From: Mesorhizobium sp. NFR06
Lineage (GTDB): Bacteria > Pseudomonadota > Alphaproteobacteria > Rhizobiales > Rhizobiaceae
Direction of reading: 5' to 3'
Length of the DNA: 59,002 bases
NCBI RefSeq assembly: GCF_900115245.1
Contig: NZ_FOVT01000025.1
Coordinates: 1-59,002, forward strand
Shown: positions 18,041 to 27,267 of the stretch, piece by piece
How positions within the stretch are numbered: the first letter of the stretch is position 1
How the letters are laid out: the number at the start of each line of letters is the position of its first letter
Translations under genes and position numbers: made by a program
Notes under the pieces: model-generated
Database searches by the model: none
What the model was told of the DNA's origin: nothing
What the model saw: the letters and a program-made list of their open reading frames with translations, nothing else

Positions 18041-18522
18041 TCGAATATCTCCATGAGAAGACTTTCGTAGCGGCTCTTGATCAGGGTGACCCATCCCTGT
18101 TCGTCGACGAGGTCGAGAACATGGATCAGAAGGATGTTCGAATCCTGGGCGTGCTCGACCCATGCGGTTCCAGGCGTGCTGGTGACGATGCAGGCGAGCA
18201 CGGCGAGCCCCGTCCTATCGCGAAGGTCGAGCGGTATGGCCACGAAGCCGGATTTGCGTTTGCGGCCGCGGCGTTGGAGCACAATGCGCGCGACGGCGAT
18301 GTTCGAGCGCAGGATGTCCAGTGCCACGATCCCGGCAAGGCGAGGGATCAGCTGCCACTGTCTCAGCCTTGGCTTCGACGGCTGCAGCGCCGCCATCGCA
18401 CGGGAGGCCGCGACAGCGATCAGCCCTCCGAGGATGAACTGCCCGGGCGAGAATGACGTGAGCAGCATCCAGGTCAACAGCAACGCCGCGGTCAGAATGG
18501 GGTACGGCAGCGCGCGGGTCAT
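18037..18522 (-). CDS. phaE: Monovalent cation/H+ antiporter subunit E
   Basis: A 161-residue MnhE-like protein: two N-terminal membrane helices (residues about 5-45), then a soluble domain with RDRTGLAVLACIVTSTPGTA and ILLIHVLDLVD, the conserved MrpE blocks. ATG 18522 overlaps the phaD stop. The usual length for the family is about 160-170 residues. Confidence 0.92.
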   Translation of the reverse strand: MTRALPYPILTAALLLTWMLLTSFSPGQFILGGLIAVAASRAMAALQPSKPRLRQWQLIPRLAGIVALDILRSNIAVARIVLQRRGRKRKSGFVAIPLDLRDRTGLAVLACIVTSTPGTAWVEHAQDSNILLIHVLDLVDEQGWVTLIKSRYESLLMEIFE

Positions 18523-20153
18523 CTGGCGACGGCCTTCGCTTGCTCCGGGCCTAAGACGCCTTGGATGTAGCTCGAAGGATCGTGCAGCGAGAGGGCCGCC
18601 GCTTCGGTGTACTCGATCATCGCGCCTCCCTTCACCGTCAGGAACAGGCAGAGAACCAGAAGCCCGGCGACCGGCGCAATCTCCACCACCAGCACGCGCG
18701 GAACGACGGTTTCGAGCGGCGCCCAAAAAGTGCCGATGCCGCTGCGCATCATGGCGAGCAGCGCCGCCAAGCCGGACAGAATGACGAGTGCGACCAGCAG
18801 CCAGGTTCTCGGCGGGATGCTGGCGGGAGTTCCCAGCCCGTACAGATTCAACATGCCCGTCAGCATGGCGAACTTGGCGACGAATCCTGAAAGCGGCGGC
18901 AGGCCCGCGAGCAAAAGGGCGACGCATCCGAAGCACACCCCGAGGATAGCGAGCGCGCCTGGCATGACGACGCCAACCTCCTCGTCGTCACGTTCCTCGT
19001 CCTCGCCGCCATCTTCGCCATAGGCTTCCCTGGTGACGGCAAGCAGGTCGGCGCCAGGTTCACGCGCGCGCTCCACCAGTTCAATCAGCATGAAGAAGGC
19101 CGCTGTCGTCAGGGTCGAACTGACGAGATAGAACAACGCTCCTGACACAACCGCCGCGTCGCCCATTCCGACAGCGGCCAGCAAGGTCCCCGAAGAAACA
19201 AGCACGCTGTAGCCGGCAAGCCTGCCCATCGCCTGCGAGGCGAGCACGCCGGATGTCGCGAAGGCGACCGTGACCAAACCGCCCCAAAGCATGACCGTCC
19301 CGCCAAAACCTGTCAGTTCGCCTGCCTGGCTTCCGAAAAGCAGGAGGCTCAGGCGCAGGAGCACGTAGACACCGACTTTGGTGAGGATGACGAAGATGGC
19401 CGAGACTGGGGCGGCGGCAGCCATGTAAGCGGAAGGAAGCCAGAAGCAGAGCGGCCATACGCCAGCCTTGACCAGGAAGGCAATCCCCAGGATAGCCGCA
19501 CCTGCCTGCAGCAGCATCCGGTCCCCCGCCGGGACGGCGTGCAGGCGAACCGCTAGGTCAGCCATATTGAGCGTGCCGGTGACGCCGTAGATCAGGCTGA
19601 CGCCGATGAGGAAAAGAAGCGACGCCGCCAGGTTGATCGCAATGTAGTGCAGTCCCGATCGGACGCGGAATGCTCCGGAGCCGTGCAGCAGCAGGCCGTA
19701 GGACGCCGCCAGCGTTACCTCGAAGAAGACGAACAGATTGAAGAGGTCTCCCGTCAGGAACGCGCCTGCAAGTCCCATCAGCAGGAACTGGAACAGGGTG
19801 TGGAAGTGCGGTCCGGCCCTGTGCCAGCGAGCCAGCGAAAACACCAGCGACGCCAATCCGATGACGGCGACGAGGACGAGCATGAGCGCCGATAGCCGGT
19901 CGAGCACGAGCACGATGGCTAACGGCGCGGGCCAACTCGCGACCGCGTAGGACAAGGAAACGATACCCCTTTCGACCGGAACGCTATTCGCCATGCGTGT
20001 CAGCACCACGCTCGCGAGGAGGAGCAGCACCGTTGAAGCGAGGCTGACCAGCGCTTTCAATGTGTGGTGCGACTCGTCAATCAGAAGCAGCAACGCCCCT
20101 GTCACCAGCGGGAGCAGGATCGGAACGACCAGAAGGTGTCGCGTCCACTCCAT
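18519..20153 (-). CDS. phaD: Monovalent cation/H+ antiporter subunit D
   Basis: A 544-residue protein of the proton-translocating NADH-quinone oxidoreductase ND2/ND4/ND5 superfamily, with about 14 helices. The segments GLAGAFLTGDLFNLFVFFEV and FLVKAGVWPLCFWLPSAY contain the conserved Glu and Lys of the ion path. An acidic stretch (EDGGEDEERDDEEVG, about residues 385-399) lies in a loop between helices and is unusual. The start overlaps the phaC stop by one base (TGATG). Confidence 0.93.
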   Translation of the reverse strand: MEWTRHLLVVPILLPLVTGALLLLIDESHHTLKALVSLASTVLLLLASVVLTRMANSVPVERGIVSLSYAVASWPAPLAIVLVLDRLSALMLVLVAVIGLASLVFSLARWHRAGPHFHTLFQFLLMGLAGAFLTGDLFNLFVFFEVTLAASYGLLLHGSGAFRVRSGLHYIAINLAASLLFLIGVSLIYGVTGTLNMADLAVRLHAVPAGDRMLLQAGAAILGIAFLVKAGVWPLCFWLPSAYMAAAAPVSAIFVILTKVGVYVLLRLSLLLFGSQAGELTGFGGTVMLWGGLVTVAFATSGVLASQAMGRLAGYSVLVSSGTLLAAVGMGDAAVVSGALFYLVSSTLTTAAFFMLIELVERAREPGADLLAVTREAYGEDGGEDEERDDEEVGVVMPGALAILGVCFGCVALLLAGLPPLSGFVAKFAMLTGMLNLYGLGTPASIPPRTWLLVALVILSGLAALLAMMRSGIGTFWAPLETVVPRVLVVEIAPVAGLLVLCLFLTVKGGAMIEYTEAAALSLHDPSSYIQGVLGPEQAKAVAR

Positions 20154-20494
20154 CAGCGCGACTCCCGCCCATCGACGTGGTCGCTGCCGGTGAGGCCGCG
20201 GGCGGCGATCAGGACCACCAGCAGCAGGGCGGTCGTTGCGAAGCCGATCACGATTGCAGTGAGCACCAGCGCTTGCGGAACGGGGTCCGCGAAGTCGGCA
20301 GGATTTCCAGAGCCGTCCGCACCCAGTACGGGAGCTGCCCCTACGCGCAGGCGACCCATGCTGAAGATGAAGAGGTTCACCGCGTAGGAAAGCAACGAAA
20401 GACCGATGACGAGCTGGTAGGTGCGCGGTCGCAGGACCAACCAGACGCCCGATCCGGTAAGAACGCCGATGGCGATTGCAAGCGTCAACTCCAT
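20153..20494 (-). CDS. phaC: Monovalent cation/H+ antiporter subunit C
   Basis: A 113-residue NuoK-like protein with three helices. The segment YQLVIGLSLLSYAVNLFIF and the later DPVPQALVLTAIVIGFATTA are hallmarks of MrpC/MnhC. The start overlaps the 3' end of phaAB by 10 bases. It forms part of the ion-translocating membrane domain. Confidence 0.93.
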   Translation of the reverse strand: MELTLAIAIGVLTGSGVWLVLRPRTYQLVIGLSLLSYAVNLFIFSMGRLRVGAAPVLGADGSGNPADFADPVPQALVLTAIVIGFATTALLLVVLIAARGLTGSDHVDGRESR

Positions 20495-23406
20495 TGCCGG
20501 CGCTCCTCCACGAGCTGGCGTTCCTCTTCGAGGCGAGCCGCCCGCAGGCGACGGATTGACTGGTGGGCGATCGCGATCAACATCAGCACCGTGGCGCCAA
20601 CGACGAGACCGAACACGCCGAGATCGAATATGGTCGCGCTCGCCATCGGGATTTTTCCGATGAGCGGCAGGCCCACGTAGCGAAAATATGAAGTGAGGAA
20701 GGCGTCGCCGACAAATATGGAGGTGGCGCCCGTCAAGGCCGCCAGAACAAGGCCGCCGCCGATCCATCTGACCGGCAGAATGCGCAGCCGGTCTTCCACC
20801 CAGACCGTTCCCCCTGCCATGTACTGCAGGACGAAGCCCGCCGCCATCGCCACGCCCGCGGTGAAGCCTCCCCCTGGGGCGTCGTGCCCGCGCAGGAAGA
20901 GATAGGCCGCCAGCACAATCACCACCGGGAACATCCATTGCATGATCACCGAGGGCACATAGAGGTATTCCGTGGGCGTCGCGCCGGCCCCCCGGTCCGG
21001 CTCGGCCTCGTCATAGGACAATTGGACACGCTGCTGCTCCGGTCGCTCGATGCTGTCCTGCGCAGGGCGGAAGCGCCGAAGCAGGGCGAACACGGTCAGC
21101 GCGACGGTGCCAAGCACGGTGATCTCACCCAGCGTGTCGAAGCCCCGGAAGTCGACGAGAATCACGTTGACGACGTTGCGTCCCCCGCCTTCGCTGTAGG
21201 CCCTCTCAATGAAGAAGTGGGCGATGGTGTCGGGCGGCTTGCGCGTCATGACGGCGTAGGACATCGCCGCCATACCGGCGCCCACCACGACGGCGATGAC
21301 CAGGTCGCGGAAATGTCGCGCGCGGGCGAGCGGGCCACTTGGCTCGCGCAGCGCCTCGGAGCGTTTCGGCAGCCAGCGCAGGCCGAGCAATATCAGGACA
21401 GTCGTCACGATCTCGACGAGGAGTTGTGTTGCCGCAAGGTCAGGCGCCGACAGCCAGACGAAAGACAAGCAGGTGACAAGCCCAGTTCCCCCGAGCAGCA
21501 CCAGAGCCGCCAGACGGTGGAATTTGGCCCGCTGCGCGGCCGCGACCGCACAGACCATGCCAATGCCCCACAGGCCGGCGAACGCCACATCATGTCCGCT
21601 GCTATAGCTTCCGAAACCAAGCCCCGAGGCAAAAAGAGGGGTCGCGGCGGCGGCCACCGCGGCGGCGACGAGCAGGCGCATCTGCGGCTGCAAACGCTTC
21701 GTGCCGAAGACCTGCTCGACAAGGCGCGCGCCTCGCCATGAGATCGCGACCATGGTCCGCTCGAAGATATGTTGTCCCTGTATCCTGCCGAAAAGGAGGG
21801 GACTTTCGGCCCGTTCGAGGTAGTCGCCGGCGAATAGGTAGAGAACCGCGCCAACCGCCAGCGCGATCGCGCTCATCGCCAGTGGTAGGGTGAAGCCGTG
21901 CCATACCGCCAGACTGTATTGGGGCGTTGCGGCGCCAAGCACCGAGGACACCGCGACCTGCAGGAACGGTCCGATTGTCAGCCCCGGGATGATGCCGACG
22001 ACGAGGCAGGCTACCACCAGGAGCATGACGGGGAAGCGCATCCAGAAGGGCGGTTCATGCGGCTCGCGCGGAAAGCTCTCGGAGGGCACCCCGAGGAAGA
22101 TCGAGTGGATGAGCCGTATGGAATACGTAACGGCGAGCGCGCTGCCGAGAACGGCCGCGTAAGGCGCCGCCGTGTCCAGCCAGGAGTCGGCATGAGTCTC
22201 GACCGCTTCCGCGAAGAACATCTCCTTTGACAGAAAACCGTTCAACAGCGGGACGCCGGCCATGGCGGCGCTTGCGACCATGGCCAGGGTGCCCGTAATC
22301 GGCATGTAGCGGAACAGGCCTGAGAGTCGCCGCAGGTCGCGCGTGCCGGTCTCATGGTCGATGATGCCGGCGGCCATAAATAGAGATGCCTTGAAAGTGG
22401 CGTGATTGAGCATGTGGAAGATCGCGGCGACCGCGGCGAGCGGACTGCCGAGGCTGAGCAACAGCGTGATCAGCCCCAGATGGCTGATCGTGGAATAGGC
22501 CAGCAGTCCTTTGAGGTCCTGCTGGAATATCGCGAGATAGGCGCCGAGCACCAGCGAGGTCATTCCCGCCAGACCAACGATGAGGAACCATTCAGGCGTA
22601 CCTGAAAGCACTGGCCACAGCCGGGCCATGAGGAAGACGCCCGCCTTGACCATGGTTGCCGAATGCAGGAACGCCGAGACGGGCGTGGGCGCGGTCATGG
22701 CGTTGGGCAGCCAGAACTGGAAGGGGAACTGCGCGCTCTTGGTGAGCGTGCCTAGCAGGATCAGCAAAAGCGCCGGGACATACAAATCGTGGTTCCGGAT
22801 AGCGTTCCCCGACGCCAGCACAGTGTCGAGATCGTAGCTGCCGACGATATGCCCAATTACGAGAACTCCAGACAGCAGCGCAAGGCCGCCGATCGCCGTG
22901 ATCGTCAGCGCCATACGGGCACCGTCGCGCGCGGTCTGATTATGATGCCAGTAGCCGATCAGCAGGAAGGAGAAGATACTGGTGAGTTCCCAGAACACGA
23001 CCAGGAGGATCAGGTTGCCGGCGAGCACGACGCCCAGCATCGACCCCATGAACGCCAGGAAGAAAAGATGGAAGCGGCGGACGGGATCCTCTGGCGAGAT
23101 GTAGTAGCGCGTATAGACGACGACGAGAAGCCCGATCCCACTTACAAGCGCCGCGAAGATCCACGCGAACCCGTCCATGCGCAGGGCAAAGTCGAGGCCC
23201 AGCGAGGGGATCCATTCGAACCTTTGCCGGACAATCCCTCCGCCATGGACAGAAGGGTAGAGCGAGAGCGTCAACGCCAGCGAGGCCAGCGTCGTTGCGC
23301 CTGCCAACCAGGTCGCGGGTGCGCGCGAGTCCGACGGAAGCAAGGTGGCCGCGAGGCCTGCCACGAACGGAAGAGCGATGATCAGAGGCAGCGAATAAAG
23401 CTCCAT
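20485..23406 (-). CDS. phaAB: Monovalent cation/H+ antiporter, fused subunits A and B
   Basis: A 973-residue protein. The N-terminal two thirds is MrpA/NuoL-like, with GSMLGVVLAGNLILLVVFWE and FPFQFWLPNAMTAPTPVSAF, and additional helices in the middle. From about residue 815 the MnhB domain follows (PSVIMQWMFPVVIVLAAYLF, then GHDAPGGGFTAGVA), so A and B are one polypeptide, as in the rhizobial Pha system. ATG 23406 has AGGAG before it; a GTG directly upstream is less likely. First gene of the operon. The complex exchanges Na+ or K+ for protons under alkaline or salt stress. Confidence 0.95.
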   Translation of the reverse strand: MELYSLPLIIALPFVAGLAATLLPSDSRAPATWLAGATTLASLALTLSLYPSVHGGGIVRQRFEWIPSLGLDFALRMDGFAWIFAALVSGIGLLVVVYTRYYISPEDPVRRFHLFFLAFMGSMLGVVLAGNLILLVVFWELTSIFSFLLIGYWHHNQTARDGARMALTITAIGGLALLSGVLVIGHIVGSYDLDTVLASGNAIRNHDLYVPALLLILLGTLTKSAQFPFQFWLPNAMTAPTPVSAFLHSATMVKAGVFLMARLWPVLSGTPEWFLIVGLAGMTSLVLGAYLAIFQQDLKGLLAYSTISHLGLITLLLSLGSPLAAVAAIFHMLNHATFKASLFMAAGIIDHETGTRDLRRLSGLFRYMPITGTLAMVASAAMAGVPLLNGFLSKEMFFAEAVETHADSWLDTAAPYAAVLGSALAVTYSIRLIHSIFLGVPSESFPREPHEPPFWMRFPVMLLVVACLVVGIIPGLTIGPFLQVAVSSVLGAATPQYSLAVWHGFTLPLAMSAIALAVGAVLYLFAGDYLERAESPLLFGRIQGQHIFERTMVAISWRGARLVEQVFGTKRLQPQMRLLVAAAVAAAATPLFASGLGFGSYSSGHDVAFAGLWGIGMVCAVAAAQRAKFHRLAALVLLGGTGLVTCLSFVWLSAPDLAATQLLVEIVTTVLILLGLRWLPKRSEALREPSGPLARARHFRDLVIAVVVGAGMAAMSYAVMTRKPPDTIAHFFIERAYSEGGGRNVVNVILVDFRGFDTLGEITVLGTVALTVFALLRRFRPAQDSIERPEQQRVQLSYDEAEPDRGAGATPTEYLYVPSVIMQWMFPVVIVLAAYLFLRGHDAPGGGFTAGVAMAAGFVLQYMAGGTVWVEDRLRILPVRWIGGGLVLAALTGATSIFVGDAFLTSYFRYVGLPLIGKIPMASATIFDLGVFGLVVGATVLMLIAIAHQSIRRLRAARLEEERQLVEERRQWS

Positions 23407-23518
23407 CACTCTCCTTGTGTCGAGGCGGCACGATCGTGCGGCATGCTAGCGTTCTACGCTATCGTTGATTGTCCCCCAATGACAGGCCTGGCGGGCCCTT
23501 CCCAAGCTGTTTGGGGGC

Positions 23519-24421
23519 TTACCGCTGACTGCTTGGCACCACCAGGATGTCGCTGGGGACTGCCTCCAGGATGCGCGATGCCACGCTGCCGACAAGCGCA
23601 TGAAGCAGTCCCGTCCGACCATGGGTTCCGACGATCACGAGGTCGGTGTCGGCGTCGTTGGTCAACACCTGCAGGCCCATCACCGGATCGCCGCGGCGGG
23701 CAACGATGTCGAACTTCGCGATGGCTTCCTCGCCGGCGACCTCCCGGAGGAAGTCGCGGCATTGGTCAAGCGAGATCGTTTCGAACTGTCGATCATAGTC
23801 CGCGCTATCATGCGCGAAGCCGCGGTAAGGCGGCTCGAACCCATGGAAGAGCCCCAATCGCCTCAGTCCAAACCATCGCAGGGCAACCATCAGGGCAGGC
23901 TTGGAAGACTCAGACAGATCGGTCGCGACGAAGACGCGTTGGTCGGTGTCTAGCACTCTCTTTTTCACGACCAACAGCGGGATAGGGGAATTTCGGGCGA
24001 GAGCTGTGACATTGCTTCCGACCAGCACCTGCGCGAGCGGCCCTGACCGCGCTATCCCGGTCACGATCAACTCCGCCCGTTCCCTTGCCGCTATCTCGAG
24101 TACCACCCAGTCGACTGGCCCTTCCTCTTCGATCACGGCTGAACGAAGGCCATCAACGCAGGCAAGCTCCTCACGGAGAGAGGCGGCATTGCGCATTGCC
24201 GCCCGCCTGTATGCGTCGCGCACAGAAGTATCCTCGGTCAGCGCCATGTCGGTGAGAGCGTGCACTGCGGTAAGACTCGCATTCCACTGGATCGCAAGCT
24301 GCACCGCCCGGTCCTGCGCCCGATCGCACCGCGCGCTGAAGTCTGTCGCAAGGATGATATGGCTCGGTGCGCGCCGAGCAGTAGCAGCAACTGAGCCGTC
24401 TTCGTGTGAAGCCTTTGACAT
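23519..24421 (-). CDS. Universal stress protein, tandem UspA domains
   Basis: A 300-residue protein with two Usp domains (about 18-150 and 160-300). Domain 1 opens with HIILATDFSARCDRAQDRAV and contains AELIVTGIARSGPLAQVLVG; domain 2 opens with RVFVATDLSESSKPAL and closes with LVIVGTHGRTGLLHALVGSV, which is the ATP-binding GxxGxxx9G(S/T) pattern. ATG 24421 has GGAGCC about 6 bases upstream; the longer open frame is not supported. The protein is cytoplasmic and probably helps survival in stress or low oxygen. Confidence 0.93.
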   Translation of the reverse strand: MSKASHEDGSVAATARRAPSHIILATDFSARCDRAQDRAVQLAIQWNASLTAVHALTDMALTEDTSVRDAYRRAAMRNAASLREELACVDGLRSAVIEEEGPVDWVVLEIAARERAELIVTGIARSGPLAQVLVGSNVTALARNSPIPLLVVKKRVLDTDQRVFVATDLSESSKPALMVALRWFGLRRLGLFHGFEPPYRGFAHDSADYDRQFETISLDQCRDFLREVAGEEAIAKFDIVARRGDPVMGLQVLTNDADTDLVIVGTHGRTGLLHALVGSVASRILEAVPSDILVVPSSQR

Positions 24422-24620
24422 AAGTGGCTCCGATAATTCGCATAACGATATAGCACCCGCGATCTCGAAGAAATGCGTCCGCCCTTGGGGCGACGGTGCG
24501 GGGAGGGTGCTCGCCTTCCTGAAGAGTGGCGGACTACCGCTGCTTTCCGCAATTCTATCGAAGGACAAGGAGGCAGCTTTCCCGAGCAGCCGGGCGCGGG
24601 AGTGCGGCACCCCAGATCGA

Positions 24621-24644
24621 ACCAGCGCCCACCTAGGCGCTGGT
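24621..24644 (-). terminator. Perfect 9-bp hairpin downstream of the 47-aa membrane protein gene
   Basis: ACCAGCGCC (24621-24629), a 6-nt loop and GGCGCTGGT (24636-24644) form a perfect stem 13 bp after the stop of the minus-strand gene at 24658-24801. A T-run is absent on the minus strand; three T follow on the plus strand. Termination is likely but unproven. Confidence 0.5.
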
Positions 24645-24657
24645 TTGGGCGACTATG

Positions 24658-24801
24658 CTAGACAAAATTCATGACGATGATCGCACCGATCACGATCAGG
24701 ACAAGGCCGCCTATCAGCATCGGCAACAAGCTGTTTTCTGGATCGATCCCAGACTCAAACTGCTTTTCTAACGGCGTGTTATGCTTTCCTGGCTGAGCCA
24801 T
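24658..24801 (-). CDS. Small membrane protein (47 aa)
   Basis: A 47-residue protein: a hydrophilic N-terminal half (MAQPGKHNTPLEKQFESGID) and one C-terminal membrane helix (LLPMLIGGLVLIVIGAIIVM) ending NFV. GCAGGAGACGAGCC precedes ATG 24801, a strong ribosome site, and a hairpin follows the stop, so the gene looks real. No family recognised. It lies between a universal stress gene and the regulon described at 25221. Confidence 0.65.
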   Translation of the reverse strand: MAQPGKHNTPLEKQFESGIDPENSLLPMLIGGLVLIVIGAIIVMNFV

Positions 24802-25378
24802 GGCTCGTCTCCTGCGAAAAGATAGGCATGCGTCCGATCAGAGAGCGACACGCCTGTGTAGGTGGTTATGAGGCTGTCTATCCGGCCCAATCGATCCGAT
24901 GACGAGAGCGCGTCTCTTGATCTCTCACGGCTACATCGCATCGCAGGGCAACGCTCAGTTTGCGCTCAACTGGGATCTTATCTCCCGGACGCGAAGCCAA
25001 CGCCTTTTCGCATCCGGGCTAGAGACCTGCTTTAAGGCACCGTGCGTCTAGTCGAGAATTTGGTATGAAAATATGCATAACATCATAAATGTAGTGAAGG
25101 TATATTCGGAGTCAAGCGACGCCGGCAGCGGCGGTCATTTTGGGGTTATTCGGTGTTTCCCCTTCGGTAATTTGACGGCTCGGGGAAATCAACAAGAGTT
25201 CCAAATAGATGCAAAAATAATGCACTGAATTCGCATTTTATTTCGTTTGACGAACACGGACTTCCCCTCCTTGCTTGGGCGAGGCCGAACGGGCCGTGTC
25301 AGCGCGAGTAGGCTCGGATTTAGGCCTTCCAAATTGCCGGGCCGCCGCGCCGCTTCCACCCAAGCAAGGAGTACAGTG
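24802..25378. other. Long intergenic region with regulatory element
   Basis: A gap of 577 bp between the 47-aa membrane protein gene (minus) and the DUF5602-like gene (plus). The part from about 25050 to 25260 is AT-rich relative to the rest of the window, as expected for promoters. It contains the shared 29-bp element at 25221-25249. No other gene was seen. Confidence 0.6.
25221..25249 (+). promoter_or_regulatory. Shared regulatory element, site A (TGCA-N15-ATTTCGTTTG)
   Basis: TGCA at 25221-25224, a 15-base spacer and ATTTCGTTTG at 25240-25249. The same arrangement occurs at four other promoters in this window with the same spacing. The left part forms a dyad TGC-N9-GCA. The terminal TTG runs into TTGACG, which could be the -35 hexamer. 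The site is 129 bp before the ATG of the cupredoxin operon. Confidence 0.65.
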
Positions 25379-25792
25379 ATGAAAGAGCTTGCCCTCGCAG
25401 TCGCCGTGACAATGGCCAGTTCGTTTAGCGCCATGGCGGCCAGCGACGTCGTCAAATCGCCGCCGCCTGCTCCTTACGAACAGGTCAGCAAGCTCGTGAA
25501 ATTGCCCGACTTCCTCCCGGGCATGGGGCAACTCTTCGTCGATCCAGCGACGTTGCCGGCCGGTCCGTTCCTCGCTTATGACCACGACGGCAAGCTTGTC
25601 AGCACCATCTACATGCTTCCGATCAAGGAGCTCAATCCGGACAAACGTTTCGATAACCTCGCGGCTCCGGGCGGCAACGTCGACCATGTCGACGTTTACT
25701 ACAATGCCGGGCACCCGGGGGTTCCGGAACCGCATGTCCACGTCGTGCTGTGGCATACCTCGGCCGCTGACGAAGCGCGGGTCGCCAAATGA
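25379..25792 (+). CDS. Exported His-rich protein, DUF5602/TTHB210-like
   Basis: A 137-residue protein with a Sec signal peptide (hydrophobic core ALAVAVTMASSFSAMA, cleavage after AMA). The mature part ends in VDHVDVYYNAGHPGVPEPHV followed by HVVLWH, a His cluster that resembles the DUF5602 family and might bind a metal. AAGGAG stands before ATG 25379. Its stop overlaps the cupredoxin start as ATGA, so the two periplasmic proteins are co-translated. Family assignment is by motif memory only. Confidence 0.6.
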   Translation: MKELALAVAVTMASSFSAMAASDVVKSPPPAPYEQVSKLVKLPDFLPGMGQLFVDPATLPAGPFLAYDHDGKLVSTIYMLPIKELNPDKRFDNLAAPGGNVDHVDVYYNAGHPGVPEPHVHVVLWHTSAADEARVAK

Positions 25793-26310
25793 GACTCACG
25801 CGCCGTGAGATACTTGGCGCGGGCGGCGGTTTCGCCGCCCTGACGCTTTCGTCCTCGGCCGCGTGGACCGACGACATCGTCGATATCGCAATGAAGGGTC
25901 GCGACGACGGCTCGCACGTGTGGTTCGACCCTATCGGCGTTCTGGTCAAGCCAGGTCAGACGGTCCGCTGGACAAATCTCAACCCTGGCAACTCGCACAC
26001 GACGACGGCGTACAGCCCAGAGAATTTCGGGCGGCCGCTGCGCATGCCGAAGACGGCACGACCGTGGGCCTCCGACTACCTCCTGCCTAACGACACCTTT
26101 TCGGCGGCCTTCGCAGAACAGGGGGTCTATGACTATTTCTGTATTCCGCATGAGCATGCCGGCATGGTCGGCCGCATCATCGTCAGCGAACCCGAGACGA
26201 ACGGCTGGACCCAATTTGCCGGAGCGAACGGCGATCTCCCCGAGGAGGCCCTCAAGGCCTTTCCGACGGTGGAGGAAATCATGGCGAAAGGGATCGTGCG
26301 ACGCGCCTAG
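25789..26310 (+). CDS. Cupredoxin (plastocyanin/pseudoazurin-like) with Tat-type signal
   Basis: A 173-residue periplasmic blue-copper protein. The N-terminus LTRREILGAGGGFAALTL resembles a twin-arginine signal. Type 1 copper ligands are visible as His70 (GNSHTT) and the C-x2-H-x4-M loop CIPHEHAGM (Cys118, His121, Met126), so the site is complete. A stretch between them (SPENFGRPLRMPKTARPW) is longer than in plastocyanin. It could pass electrons to or from the cytochrome and GMC dehydrogenase encoded nearby (inference). Confidence 0.85.
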   Translation: MRLTRREILGAGGGFAALTLSSSAAWTDDIVDIAMKGRDDGSHVWFDPIGVLVKPGQTVRWTNLNPGNSHTTTAYSPENFGRPLRMPKTARPWASDYLLPNDTFSAAFAEQGVYDYFCIPHEHAGMVGRIIVSEPETNGWTQFAGANGDLPEEALKAFPTVEEIMAKGIVRRA

Positions 26311-26425
26311 ACCAATCCAACAGAGACACGACCATCAGCAACAAGGAGAATTCAATACGACGATGGGAGCGGGAGCGGCAGATTCCTCGCATCGTCACTG
26401 GTCAATCAATTCGGGGGCGATCGTT

Positions 26426-27256
26426 ATGACAGCCGATATTTTTTCGTGTGAACCTCAATCACGATCTCAGGCGAGGCGGGACGACAGCGTCCATGCGCGG
26501 GACATGCATCTCGGTCCGCTCACCGTAGCCCAACAGCGTGAGCGTGCGACGAACCGGCTCGCAGCCCTGGGCGAGATGACGGGCGGAATTGCTCATGACT
26601 TCAGAAACTTACTGGCTGTCATAGAATCCGGCCTGCGGCTTGCTGAGAAGCGAGCCGACGAACCCGAACGCGTGCGAGCTTACATCGCGGCGGCGCGGCA
26701 AGGAATCGATCGAGGGATTGAGCTGACCTCGCAGTTGCTCGCCTTCGCAAAGCATCAGGAGCTCGATACCCATGCAGGCGACCTGAACGAGTTCCTCAGG
26801 TCTTTCGAGCCGTTCCTCAGGTATGGCGCCGGACCCGATGTCAGAGTCAAGCTCGAACTCGGTTCCGATGTCCCACTCTGCATGGTCGATCCCACGTTCT
26901 TCGATGCAGCGGTGCTTAATCTCGTCATCAACGCCCGGGACGCCGTGTCGAATGACGCCGAAGTCCGGGTCGCCACCGGACGACTGGTGCAGACGACCGC
27001 CTCACCTGATCCGCCCGGGCCGGGGATCTACGCGTACGTCCGGGTCGAGGACCGCGGTTGCGGTATGGCGCCTGAGGTATTGCAGAAGGTTTTCGATCCC
27101 TTCTTCACGACGAAGGGCGAAAAGGGCACCGGGATAGGACTGTCGCAGGTGCAGGCATGGCTGGATATGGTGGGTGGCCGGATCCGCATTGCAAGCGAGC
27201 AAGGCATCGGAACGACCGTCGACCTGCTGTTCCCGTCAATTGAGGCGGAAGCCTAA
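26426..27256 (+). CDS. Histidine kinase without sensor domain, orphan
   Basis: A 276-residue kinase. The HisKA-type block is GEMTGGIAHDFRNLLAVIES with His57, and the ATPase domain has NLVINARDAV (N box), VEDRGCGM (G1), FDPFFTTK (F box) and GEKGTGIGLSQV (G2); all are intact. There is no transmembrane or sensory domain, only about 40 residues before the dimerisation helix. No response regulator is adjacent. ATG 26363, with AAGGAGAA 12 bases upstream, is an alternative start. It follows the cupredoxin gene in the same direction and ends 11 bp from a convergent LysR gene. Confidence 0.82.
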   Translation: MTADIFSCEPQSRSQARRDDSVHARDMHLGPLTVAQQRERATNRLAALGEMTGGIAHDFRNLLAVIESGLRLAEKRADEPERVRAYIAAARQGIDRGIELTSQLLAFAKHQELDTHAGDLNEFLRSFEPFLRYGAGPDVRVKLELGSDVPLCMVDPTFFDAAVLNLVINARDAVSNDAEVRVATGRLVQTTASPDPPGPGIYAYVRVEDRGCGMAPEVLQKVFDPFFTTKGEKGTGIGLSQVQAWLDMVGGRIRIASEQGIGTTVDLLFPSIEAEA

Positions 27257-27267
27257 CAAGGCTCCTG

